A stretch of DNA of 29,266 bases from an uncultured Verrucomicrobiota bacterium. Lineage in GTDB: Bacteria > Verrucomicrobiota > Kiritimatiellia > RFP12 > UBA1067. The translations under genes were made by a program, and so were the position numbers. Below, in pieces: positions 7,924 to 19,100 of the stretch. The stretch spans positions 1-29,266 of the forward strand of contig CALYRV010000010.1 in NCBI GenBank assembly GCA_945483525.1, in the 5' to 3' direction. Within the stretch, counting starts at the first letter, position 1. Every line of letters begins with the position of its first letter. The notes beneath the pieces are model-generated. The model saw nothing but the letters and a program-made list of their open reading frames with translations, was not told the DNA's origin and searched no databases.

Positions 7924-8957
7924 TTAGTCGTAGACTGAAGAAGCGTTACCGCGATAGTTCCAACAATATCTTCTGCATTGCAGCCACGAGAGAGATCATT
8001 CATCGCCTTGGCAAGACCCTGAAGATTCGGACCGATCGCGTCAGCCTTACCGAGGCGTTGCGCGATCTTGTAGCCAATGTTACCGGCATTAAGGTCGGGA
8101 AAGATGAAGACATTGGCGTTACCCTGAATCTCGCCGTTAGGATTCTTCTGTTTGCCGGTCGAAGGAACGATGGCTGCATCGAACTGTAGTTCGCCGTCCA
8201 TCTTGATACCCTTCTCGGCGAAAACAGGGCGGGCGAGCTCGACCGCCTTCTGAACCTTCTCAACCATATCGCCGGCCGCACTGCCCTTCGTGGAAAACGA
8301 CAGATACGCGACACGCGGCTCGTTGCCGGTAAGATCTTTATAGGTCTGAGCCGTGGCGAGGCCGATGTCGACGAGCTGCTCGGCCGTCGGGTTGGGAATC
8401 ACGGCACAATCACCAAAAGCGAGAACGACATCTCCGGATGCCGTCGGCGCCGCGAGGTCGAGAATAAAGCAGGAAGACGCGGTCTTCACTCCTTTCTGGG
8501 TTCCGAGCGTATGAAACGCGGCGCGAAGCATGTCGCCGGTGGAAGCGATAGAGCCGGCGACGAGTCCGTTGACACGACCAGTCTTCACCATCATGCCGCC
8601 AAAATAGATGCGCTTGGTGCGAAGCGTCTTCTGAGCGCCGGCGAGGTCGATGAGTTTCTGCTTCTCCACAGGCTTTTTCGACTCCTTGGCGTTCCAAGAC
8701 TCAAGATAAAGATTTTCAAGTTCGGCATCGCCCTGTGTGTAGTCGACCGCAGGGATTCCGAAGTCGGAAAGCTTCTTACCGGCCTTGGCTTCTGCGTCGG
8801 CGATTTCAGCAGGGGTGCCGAGTACGACGACCGAGCAAATCTTGCGCTCCACACACGCGCATGCGGCGGTAATGACACGGGGATCCTGTCCTTCAGGCAG
8901 GACGACCTTGCCGTTCAACTTGCTGGCCTTCTCGATAATATTCTTGATTGCGTTCAT
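7920..8957 (-). CDS. pta: Phosphate acetyltransferase
   Basis: It converts acetyl-CoA and phosphate to acetyl phosphate and CoA in the cytoplasm. The 345 residues match the short Pta form (catalytic PTA_PTB domain only, without the N-terminal DRTGG regions of E. coli Pta). Visible signatures are the opening VVLPEGQDPRVI, VNGLVAGSIASTGDMLRAA, FGDCAVIPNPTAEQL, YLSFSTKGSA and the C-terminal FPDLNAGNIGYKIAQRL with AIGPNLQGLAKAMNDLSRG. It lies 38 bases downstream of ackA and overlaps kdsD, so the three genes are probably cotranscribed. The start is the family-typical MNAIKNIIEKA. No good ribosome site precedes it; instead the leader contains CUCCAAC repeats. The two enzymes together give one ATP per acetyl-CoA and release acetate. 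Confidence 0.97.
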   Translation of the reverse strand: MNAIKNIIEKASKLNGKVVLPEGQDPRVITAACACVERKICSVVVLGTPAEIADAEAKAGKKLSDFGIPAVDYTQGDAELENLYLESWNAKESKKPVEKQKLIDLAGAQKTLRTKRIYFGGMMVKTGRVNGLVAGSIASTGDMLRAAFHTLGTQKGVKTASSCFILDLAAPTASGDVVLAFGDCAVIPNPTAEQLVDIGLATAQTYKDLTGNEPRVAYLSFSTKGSAAGDMVEKVQKAVELARPVFAEKGIKMDGELQFDAAIVPSTGKQKNPNGEIQGNANVFIFPDLNAGNIGYKIAQRLGKADAIGPNLQGLAKAMNDLSRGCNAEDIVGTIAVTLLQSTTK

Positions 8958-8963
8958 TTCTAA

Positions 8964-8988
8964 GTTGGAGAAAAAGTTGGAGTTGGAG
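8964..8988 (-). repeat. Three copies of CTCCAAC in the ackA-pta gap
   Basis: On the minus strand the 38-base gap contains CTCCAAC three times, at 8988, 8982 and 8970 (plus-strand GTTGGAG starting at 8982, 8976 and 8964). The first two copies share one base. They sit where a ribosome binding site would be expected for pta. No hairpin or other function is evident. Confidence 0.7.
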
Positions 8989-8995
8989 AATGAGG

Positions 8996-10132
8996 TTACT
9001 TCGAAAGGACGCGGAGCGTATCCTTCGCGATCATGAGCTCCTCGTTGGTGGGCATAACGATCACGGGGATCTTCGAACCCTTCGCGGAAATGATCTTGAC
9101 CTCACCACGAACCTTGTTGGCCTTCTTGTCAAGCTTAATGCCGAGCGCACCAAGACGGGCGATGATCTTCTCACGGACTTCGGACGAGTTCTCGCCGATG
9201 CCACCGGTCATGATGATTGCGTCCGCTCCACCGATAACGGTGTTGTACGCGCCGATATAGAGAGCGACACGGTAGGCGAGCATTTCGAGCGCGAGTTCAC
9301 ACTGCTTGCATCCCTTCGCAGCGCCTGCGCAGAGATCACGGCAGTCGGAGGATCCGGCGAGAGCGAGAAGACCCGACTTCTTGTTGAGGAGCGTATCCAT
9401 CTCCGCCGGAGTCTTCTTCTCTGCTTCCATGATAGCGAGCACGGCCGCAGCGTCGATATCACCGCAACGAGTCCCCATCACGAGTCCCGCAAGCGGGGTA
9501 AGACCCATCGTCGTATCAACAACTCCGCCGTCCTTGATCGCGGCGAGCGAAGAGCCGTTGCCGAGATGACAGGTAACGAGGTTAACCTTAGCAAGCGGCT
9601 TCTTGAGGAACTTGGCCGCCTCCTGGGTGATGAACTTGTGCGAAGTGCCGTGGAACCCGTACTTGCGGATACCCATCTTCTTATAGTACTTCGGATCAAT
9701 CGCGTACATACCGGCGCAATCGGGCATGGTGGCAATATGAAAGGCCGTATCGAAGACGCCAACGTTCGGAACGCCCTTGAAGATTTTCTCGCACGCCTCA
9801 ATACCGCCGAGATTGGCCGGCATATGGAGCGGACCGAACTTGACGAGCTTCTTGGCCTTCGCCATGTTCGCCTTGTTCATAAGTGCGGAATCCTTAAACA
9901 CCTCACCACCATGGAGAATGCGGTGTCCAATCGCGTCAATACCCTTCGCGAGATCGCCAAGCTGGGCGACAACGGTCTTAAGCGCTTCTGAATGATCCTT
10001 AGGGCCGCCGCAGCCGATACGCTCGACGAGTCCCTTCGCCAAACGAACGCCCTTCTTCATATCGAAGAGCTGGTACTTCAAGCTCGACGAGCCGGAATTG
10101 ATGACGAGAACCTTGTTGATTGCCTTCTTCAT
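8996..10132 (-). CDS. ackA: Acetate kinase
   Basis: It transfers phosphate from acetyl phosphate to ADP, giving acetate and ATP, in the cytoplasm. The 378 residues carry the ASKHA-fold acetate kinase motifs in order. These are VLVINSGSSSLKYQLFD (N-terminal phosphate loop), GHRILHGGE, VFDTAFH, RKYGFHGTSHK, CHLGNGSSLAAI with DTTMGLTPLAGLVMGTR (family signature), and MTGGIGENSSEVRE (adenosine site). It is about twenty residues shorter than E. coli AckA. One position differs from the common form: the usual PLHNPAN reads PLHMPAN. It is followed by pta 38 bases downstream. It lies 37 bases after the giant gene with no terminator between, so it may also be read through from upstream. An AGGA about eleven bases before the ATG may serve as ribosome site. 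Confidence 0.98.
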   Translation of the reverse strand: MKKAINKVLVINSGSSSLKYQLFDMKKGVRLAKGLVERIGCGGPKDHSEALKTVVAQLGDLAKGIDAIGHRILHGGEVFKDSALMNKANMAKAKKLVKFGPLHMPANLGGIEACEKIFKGVPNVGVFDTAFHIATMPDCAGMYAIDPKYYKKMGIRKYGFHGTSHKFITQEAAKFLKKPLAKVNLVTCHLGNGSSLAAIKDGGVVDTTMGLTPLAGLVMGTRCGDIDAAAVLAIMEAEKKTPAEMDTLLNKKSGLLALAGSSDCRDLCAGAAKGCKQCELALEMLAYRVALYIGAYNTVIGGADAIIMTGGIGENSSEVREKIIARLGALGIKLDKKANKVRGEVKIISAKGSKIPVIVMPTNEELMIAKDTLRVLSK

Positions 10133-10169
10133 TTAATTTCGATTCCTGAATTCTATTGGATACTTAAGC

Positions 10170-13100
10170 TTATTCGCAAACCTCGACCTTGTAGAAGCCG
10201 CTCTGAATATCGGCCGGACCAATTCCCGTATCGACGGTCACCTCGACCGCATCAGCACCGACCGAAGCCGTTTTAGTATCGACCAGCACCCAGGCAGCCT
10301 GCGCGAGCGAAGCCTTGCGGAAGATCTTGATACTCACCGTCTTGGTAGAACCAGGGGTTATCGCGTAGATCTGGCTCAGCGTCTTGCCGGCAAGCGACAT
10401 GGCAACCTCGGCATCGACGAAGAGGTGTACCTTGCCGGTCGCGTAATCAAGAGTAACGGCGGCAATCTTAACGGAATCCTCCCGAACCTTGATTTCTCCA
10501 TTGACCGCTTCACGGATCGAATCAAAAGTCCATCCGCCAGCGCTCAGACTACCATCGCCGATAAGTCCAGTCACAGCGGAGCCGTTCTCGAAGATCGTCA
10601 GCGAAGCGCCCTTGGCGTAACTGGAGAAACCGGTAAGCTTCGAAATCGCATCCGTTTCGAGAGTGGTCGAGAACAGCACCTTGCCGTCACTCAGCACTTC
10701 GGCTTCCTTCTGCTTCTTGACATCCTCCCAATCACCGGTCCAGCCGGCTTCCGCATACTCCCAGGCATCCGGCAACCAGTCGCCGTCGGTATCGGCGTCC
10801 TCAAGATAGAAGCCGACGACCGGCACCGTGGTCCGTCCGGCGAGCTTGATCGCCTCGGAGGAGTAGCCCCACGACTCGAAGTCATCCTTGACGCCGTTGC
10901 CATTCGAATCGATGAATGCGCGAATATAGTAGGTGCCATTCGCATCGAGACCGACCAGCACCGCGTCATTGGTGAGGATCGAAGGATCAGAGACGGAGGT
11001 CTTGTCGGTCGCGTAAGCGGCGGCGACAGGCGCGCCGGAGAAGTCGTTCGCGGTGTACGCCTCAATCACGAGCTTGCCGACCTTGCCTTCCGCAGCGAGC
11101 TGATTGAGGACCGCGCTCGGTCCGGTGTACTTGACGCTGACGCCGATCGACGAGTAGCCGTGATCGTTCAGCGGCTGCTGCGTATTGACAGCGGTCGAGA
11201 AGTTCGCGTAATCAGACCACAACGGCGTCTTGAACTTGGCATTGCACATCGCGACGCGCCACTTCCAATTGCCACTCTTAGCGAGGAAGATTCCGACGAT
11301 CGGGTCGGCCTTCCAGCTGTACATGCCGCCCTTCATCACCGGCACGAGGCGCATACCGGAATCGTAAACCGTCGCGCCCGTATCAGCATCGGCGATCTCA
11401 AGCTCGAACGCGGTATAGCTGTTGAGATTATACGGCATCTTCCAGTTGAAGGTCGGAGCCGCAGAGTAGACAACGCCGTTATCGTTGTCAACACTGACGG
11501 GAATCGCGACGACGCGCTCGAAGTCATACTTACGAACGATCGCGGTCGCGACGAGATTGTTCGTCAAAGCCGTCGAGATATCGCAGTTGCCGAGCACGAC
11601 GCGATACACGACACTGGTGCCAGCAATGGTGACCTCTTCGGTTATCGGCTGCGGATTGCCATAGAAATCAGTCGTCGTTCCGATCACGCGATTATACTTC
11701 TTGCCGATGGCCGGACCGATATCTGCGTCGAAGAACTCCCAGTCGATGTCAAAGCATCCGTTGGTGAGGAAGTCGCCTTCGTGAATCACGCAACGGCAGT
11801 TCGCGACATCAAGCCACTTATCCATGACAACACGATTGCCATTATGGACACCAACACCCACGAGGATCGGGTCATCAACGCCGATGCCGTCGATGAGGGT
11901 GCGGACCACGCGGACACGCTCAAGGTCGCCGCCGGAGACATGGCCACCCGTCACCTGATCCCAGTTTCCGCTCTCTTCGCCATACTTATCTTCGCGGTCG
12001 TTGACCGCATCGGTGATGTCAAGACGCGCGAAGACGGGATGAGTATCCGTAAGCTCAACCATGAACTCGGCAGCGTTCCAGCCAACATTGACATTATTGA
12101 CAACGCCAAAGGGCTCACCGGCAGTGTACATCTGATTGCCATCGAGGTCGGCGAATACGACGAAGGTATTCCGACCCTCACGAACGCCGCCGTTATGGAT
12201 GAGCTGCGTCGGCTTCTTGACAACAACACCGGAATCCTCGTCACCACCGAGCGAATCCGATCTGCTGCCGCCGTTCTCGGCATCTCCGGCAGAAGCTACG
12301 ACCGGCTCGGGATCCTTAAGCATGAAGGTGACGGCTCTTCCAGTTGTAACGCTCGGCGTATTCGTCGCACCGACGGCGGCGACCCATGCCGCATCTGGAG
12401 CACCCTTCATCTCAGCATCAGTCCACGCCTTAATGAGGAACGAGCTGCTGCCGATGCTGGCAGATCCGTTGTAGACGATTGTCGCTTTGATGGTCGGCAC
12501 CGGGTAAGAGGCCTCGACAATCAGCTCACCGTTCGTGGGATTGACCGTGTCGGCACGGCGTCCGTACGTCGGATCGGTACCGGCCATAAACTCGGCGTAG
12601 TTAGACCAGCCGTCGTCATCAGGATCGTCGAACGGATCAAAGATGCCGCTGTTAGTCCACTTCGCACCGAAGTAGTCCTCCCAGTTGTCGTTGACCCGGT
12701 CGTGATCGGTGAACATCTCGCCGAAGTAGAACTCGCCCGCCTTGCGGAAGTAGTCGATGCAGGCACCGTCAGTCTTAGCGTTCTTCGGATCAAGCTTGGT
12801 AAACCTGAACACTTCACTGATTAGGTATTCAGCGTAGTTGGAGAGTCCGTCACCATCATCGTCCTTCGCGGAGTTCGCGCCCTTCACGTTGTAGTAGAAC
12901 GCGATGTAGTCGGCAATGCCATCGGCGTCGGAATCGATCGTCCACGGGTCGGTCGGACTCTGTCCGTTGTCGAACTCCTGCGCGATCTTAAGCCAGAGGT
13001 TGGTCGAATCCTCGGCCGCTCCGGCCGGGAACGCCTGCTGGTCGGCATAGGAGTACGCCTGACCGTCGCGTCCGTCGAACGGCGAGATGATCTGCGCCGG

Positions 13101-16100
13101 GACCGAATTGGTGAGATCAGCCGCGGTGATACTGGATCCGTTCGCGAAATCATATTTCGCGGTATCAGGTCCGAACATCACGTAGAGCTCCCAACCGTCG
13201 GCGACCGAGTCACGATCCTGGTCGAGCTTATTTCCGGCCTTAAGCGACCAGATCCAGTTGCCGCTGTCGCTCATGTCCTTCTCGGAGACACCTTCGACGC
13301 CAATGGCCTCGAGGTAACGGCAGACGAGATACCTGTCATTGCGGGTGAAGTTCTTGGTGTTCACCGCGTCATCATCGCCGACGCAGGTCTTCGGATCGAA
13401 GCCGAAGAGCGAATAGACCTGAGCGTGGACGAACTTCGCCTTGCCCGTGCGCATGCGCTGAACGGTCCAGGTCGAATCGTAGGTCACATTCGTGCCGATG
13501 CCCTGCCACTTGCTTGAATCCTTACGCGGCGACGCACCGCTATAATAGTAATCGTAGGTTGAGTAGAGCGTACCGAGCGCCGAAGCCGGTGTCTGCAGCT
13601 GAAGCGAACCATCATTCAGCGTGAAACTATGATCAATACCATCGCGATCGACCACCGCGCACCAAACGAGATTTGAATCGCCGCCGGTGTTGCTGAGTCC
13701 GACGAAGAGCATGTCAGACGCCTCATAATACGCCATAACATCCTTCGAGGTAACCTTATTATCGGTGTCCTCTTCTTCTTCCTCCGGCGCCTCCTCTTGT
13801 TCCTCGTAGTTGTCTGGGAGTCCGTCAAGGTCGAAATCGTCGATATAGAGCATCTTCGTACCACCGCCCTTGAGGGTAATGCCGTCGATGTCGAAGAAGT
13901 CCTCACTCCGGTCGATCTTACCGTTATCATTCCAGTCCGTGTCCTGCAACCAAACATAGTTGGTTACAGAGACCTTGGATTCGGCCTTAATTGCCAACGC
14001 GTTAAATCCGTTAGTGACTGTTCCGATGGCGCTAACATAACCCCAGGTGTCATAAGGCATTCTAACTGTCGCGTCGGAAATCGGCACGCCAGCCGAATCA
14101 ACCTCGCCGCTACGTCCGTCAGCGTCATCCTTGATATACCACGCCGCGACATAGTATTCGCCATTCTCACGCAGGTTATTGATAGTAATCTCGCTATCAG
14201 TGCTTCCATTGCCATCACGGACGATAGCGACCGGATTGGCAAAGTCGGGACGATCATACACTGCAACCGTCACGTTATTTCCGAAGCTCGTAAGCGGATG
14301 CTTGACGATGACGGTGATCTTGCCGTTACGCGTCGCCTTCTCTCCAACAGAGAACGTAGCGGCCTGGCTCCACTCGTTGTCTGCACCGACACTCGAGAAC
14401 CTGTCGTTACCAAGGCAGATACGAAGCTCGTGAACTCCGACCAGGGCTTCTCCTTCAGGAAGATAATCCGACAGCTTGATGCGGACGAGACCGTTCGCCG
14501 ATCCCGAAATCGGATATCCGGTATCCTCAGTGCAGGTGATCTTCCTGCCCGAGAAGTTCTTCAGGTCGATTCCGGATCCGCTTGGATAAGTGGTGCCGTC
14601 CCACTTGAGCCAGAACTTCGTCGCCGGAGTGTCAGTCGGAATCGTAAAGGCGGCATACACATCGCCATCCTCAAGCTGATCAGCGAAAACATTTACGTCC
14701 GCAATATCGCGCTTCTTGGAATAATTGATTGTGAACGTCTTATTCCCGCCAATGCCGCTAACGACATTCGTCTTGAACACCCAGCCTTCATTAACCTTAT
14801 TGGATGTAATTACCGCGTATTCGGTCAGATTTGATACGGTGAACGGTCCAATTCCCTCGAGAATCTCATAAGTGACACTCTCAACATCAAACCCTGCGTA
14901 CTTCTTATATTTGCCAGTATTGATGTCAATACCCTTGTCCACGCCAATATAATGAGCGATGGTACCCGCATCATCACGCGTGCCATCCCAGATATAATCA
15001 TCAGGGAACACCGTAAGGCGCTCGACATTGTTTGCGAACTCACGATGGTAGACAGTGTGCGGCCCATTACCGTCCTCATCGAGGAACGGCATTCCGTTGA
15101 TATGAGTGCGCACGATCTTGATCTGCGACACGAAATTGGATCCGTCATTGAAAGTAAACGCCGGGAAGCCGAGGTTCGGATCGCCGAGCGTCATTTCGAC
15201 ATAAGCGCCGGCGAAACCGATGTTGGCAGTAGCCACCGCGAAAGTATCCGCGGCCGAGAACGTGGAACTGCCGTCATTATCGATATACGCCAAGAAGCGG
15301 CACTTGCCCTGCTTGAGGGTTCCCTTGCTCGTCGCCTTCAGCGTGACGTAGGCCGTGCCGGAATCGAAGAGCGGCGCGACCGACCAGCTGGCGGTCATCT
15401 GCTCGCCGCGCTCCGGATAGGTAGAGGAGGTCTGATAGGCCTCAACGACGATATCGTGGGCATCGTTGCCGTAGTAGCGGAACTTGACGTTGACCTCCGG
15501 CTCCGGGATCGCGTAGCCGGCGACGTCGAAGCTATTCGCCGAATGCTCCTTGACGGTGCGCTTGATGTAGTCCATGCCGCCGAGGGTCGTGATGACGCCG
15601 TCGAGCGTGGAGACGTTGGCCTGATAGTGGTCGTTGACAAACTGGATCACGTCATCCTGCGTCGCGCCCGTGAACTCATCGGGCCAGACGGCATAAAGGA
15701 ACTTGACGCAGTAGCTGAGATCCTCGGACACTTCGCCGACACCGGTCTGCTCGCGCTTGTAGATGCTGCCGCGAACAATCGACCAGATGTCCCATCCGGA
15801 GTTATAGAGATCGCGGGTGCCGGCACGCTGGAGATCCTGAATGCCGAAGAGCTTGCGCACCTGCGGTTCGATGAACTCGGCGCCGTTGTAGATCTCGCCG
15901 AGGTAGGTGACCGGCGTGAGATTCGTAAGCGCACGGAAGTAGTCCGGCGTGAAGCCGTCGGACCAAGCGTTGGTCTCGCAGATGTCCGCAAGGGCGACAC
16001 GGTCCTTATAGTAACCCCACACCTCCTGTCCGTTGGAGATCATGTCGAGATCCCAGTCGTCGGCGATATCGTCCTTCTTAACGCCGAAGCGACGCACCTC

Positions 16101-19100
16101 GGAATCGAGGAACGGCAGGGTCTCCGCCTCGATCACCCCCTCCGCGAGGATGAGCTTGTAGACCGAATAGGGATCCCACGGATCGGACGGATCCTTGCCG
16201 TCGCTGTATTCGTGGACGAGATCAAGCGCGTCCCCGTCGACATCGAGCGCACGGTCTCCGTATTTCCACGGATTGATATCGGTCTCGGCCGGCTTCATCG
16301 TGGCGCTCGCGACGACGTTCGTAACGCCGTTCGTGCCGAACATCACGTAGAGTTCCCAGCCGTCGGCGATGCCGTCGCCGTACTTGTCGGTCGCGTCCTT
16401 GACCTGCTTAATCGCCGACTTATCGTCCGTAAGATCACTGATGCCGTCGCCGTCCTTGACCATCGGGATGAGCGAGTAGTACTTCCACAGTTTCTTCTTG
16501 TTGATCTCCTCCTCGCCCGGACCGATGCCGATCGCGGAGAGATAACGGATCACCAGGTACTTGTCGAGCGCCGTGAACGGCTTGGTGTGTTCATCTGCCG
16601 GATCAACCGCCGTGGTCTGCGTGAAGCCGAATTCGTCGTAGACCTGCGCATGGACCAGCACGACCTTCGCGGCGTTGTCGATGGCGATCACGCGGTTCTC
16701 GCCGAGCGAGATGTCGATCGTTTCGACCGCCGTGACCAGGTTAGTCTCGGCTAGGACGGTGACATTGAGGTTCGTCTTCGCACCGAGGGTGTACGGACCG
16801 CCGTCGGGACCTTCGGGAATCCAGCCCGTCTCCTCGTTGACGTTGGTGCCCACTCCGACGACCGGATTATCGATCTCGAAGATCACCTTGTACTCGGCGC
16901 CGCCGAGGGTGTTGGTGACGGTCACGAGGTTGTACTGCTCAGAATCCTCGACGGTCACCAGTCCGCCGCGGCCGTAGCTGCCGTTGTAGTCGAAGGTCGA
17001 ATAGAACTGCTGACCGTTGACGTTGTCGCCGATGAAGTATTCATTGGTGCCGGGGATGATGTAGGTCTCCTCTGCGCCGGTGGCAGTGGCACGAACCGTG
17101 ATCACGCGGCTGGCGTACTCGGCGTAGGCCATGAGATCGCCGTCAACGACCTTGTCGGCGTCGGCAGTGAGGGGATCCGTACCAGCAAAGAGGTATTCCC
17201 AGCCGTCGGGCATGCCGTCACCGTCGGTATCCCACATGTTCGCCTTGGTGTAGCTCTTGTCGCCTTCGTCGAAGTCGCTGAGGCCGTCACCGTCGGAATC
17301 GCCCGCGAGCGCCGATTCACCGGCGGAAGTGGAAGCCACCTTGAGCAGCTCCTCGTCCTGATCCCAGTCGAGGATGTCGTCGCCATTGACGTCGGTATCC
17401 TCCATATAGACCGTGACGGACGGAATCTTCACGGATTCCGCGGCGGACTTGACGCCGAGCGGATTCCAGATATTCGAATAACCGAGGCCCACCTGCGCGG
17501 AGTAACCCCAGGTCTCGTAACGCTGGCGGATGCAGTCGCCCGCGCCGGTCTCCGGATCCGCGCGGTCGATGAAGGCGCACGCGTAATATTCGCCGTCCTC
17601 AAGGCCGTGGAACACGACCTCGATGCCGTTGGTGAGATCGGAGATGTCACCGGAGACGTCGAAGAGCCGGGTCTGCGCCGCCGGGACGCCGGTAAGATCG
17701 GCGTTCTTGAAGAGCTGGACAACGACCTGGTCGAGCGTGTTGGTCGCCGGACCGAAGTACTTAACGACCGTCTTCACCGTTCCGTAAAGCGTTGACTTAT
17801 CGTTCGTGTCGGCGAGCTCCGCACGCATCGTCGCCCAATCGCTCCAGAGCGAGGCGCCGTCCGTCGTCTCGGAGAACTTCTGGTTGTACATCGCGACGCG
17901 CCACTTGTACGACTTGTGGTTATCAAGCGCCCAGGCGTCAGCCAGGACGTTGGTACCGATGAACACCGGCGCCGTCCAGTAATAACGGGACGAGCTGTCA
18001 CGGGCTGGCAGCGTCTGGACGTCGGAGTCGTAGAGCTTGGTCGCTCCCGTCTCGTCATAGATCTGGAGACGGAAGGCGGTGTAGCCGTCGGCGCCGGTCC
18101 AACGGAACGTCGGACGGACAGTCTCCACGATGCCGTCAGCCTTCTCGGACGGCGAATAAACCGTCGGCTTGACTGGCTCAGAGGTATAATTAACCGCGAA
18201 CGTCGTGATGAAGAGATTCGTATCGAGGTTCTGCATCGAGCAGGCGCCGTCGACCACCGCATAGTTGACGGAGGTCACGTCCCTGAGCTTGACGCCTTCC
18301 AACGCCTGGAGGTCGGCGCGGAGGTTGTCCCAGTCGAGACCGTACTTGCCGCCGGAGACGAGGTCGCCTTCAAAGACGTAATCGCGGGTCATCGCATTGC
18401 GGTCGCGGCTGAAGATAATGCGAGGCTGGAAGCCCTCGGTCTCACCGTTGACGCCGATACGGACGACGCGGACGACGTCATTGGACGCGGTCGCGTAGGA
18501 GAAGCGCTGACCGGCTGCCTGCGAAGCGTCCGTCATCTCGATGTCGATCGCCGGGACCTGATCCCAGCCGACTTCGACATCCTTGACGAAACCGATCGGA
18601 TCGACACCTGGCGTGTAGACGCCGTTACCGTCCTTATCCATCCACGCGACAAACGCGGTCTTACCTTCGTTCAGGATGCCCTGATCAGGTTCGGCCAACG
18701 AAATCGTCAGCTTATTATTCTGCATCGTCGGCAACATCGACTTGTAATTGATGCGGAAGAAGAGCTGCGGCACCGCGACAAGCGTATCGGCCATGAAGTA
18801 GTCTCTGATCGGCGTAAGGTCGATCGAGAAGTCGCCGGTGATCATGTCGATTTCGCCGACACGTGAGTAATCGAGATAGAGGTAGCCCTTCTGCGTCTTG
18901 TCGTCGACGGAGATCTGAAGGACCGCCTGCGAGCTGAGCATCGACTGCAGCTGGAACCACTGGTTCTCCTGACGCGTGATCTGAATGGTCGGGTCTGCGC
19001 AGAACGCGCGGTACATCTCTTCATAAGTGCCGAAATTCATGACTCCACCCGCAAGCCAAGTCCACTTCTCGTTCTGCTGAATGAAGCAGCCCTCGAGCTG

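Noticed and set aside
10133..10169. Possible terminator between the giant gene and ackA (AAGCTT/CTTAAG palindromes)
   Set aside because: These are only short palindromic sites without a GC-rich stem or a following T run, so no intrinsic terminator can be claimed.
10150..10179. TTGCGA-18-TAGAAT before ackA as a promoter
   Set aside because: The -35 match is weak and the predicted transcript start would fall at or just past the likely ribosome site (AGGA at 10147-10144), so a functional leader would be missing.
10425..12824. A 799-codon open frame on the plus strand, and similar long plus-strand frames at 14952-16754, 22185-23840 and 27450-28565
   Set aside because: All lie wholly opposite the giant gene, whose frame is continuous and rich in coherent domain motifs. 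Their products are Arg/Val/Asp-rich without recognisable domains, as expected for antisense shadows of GC-rich coding sequence.
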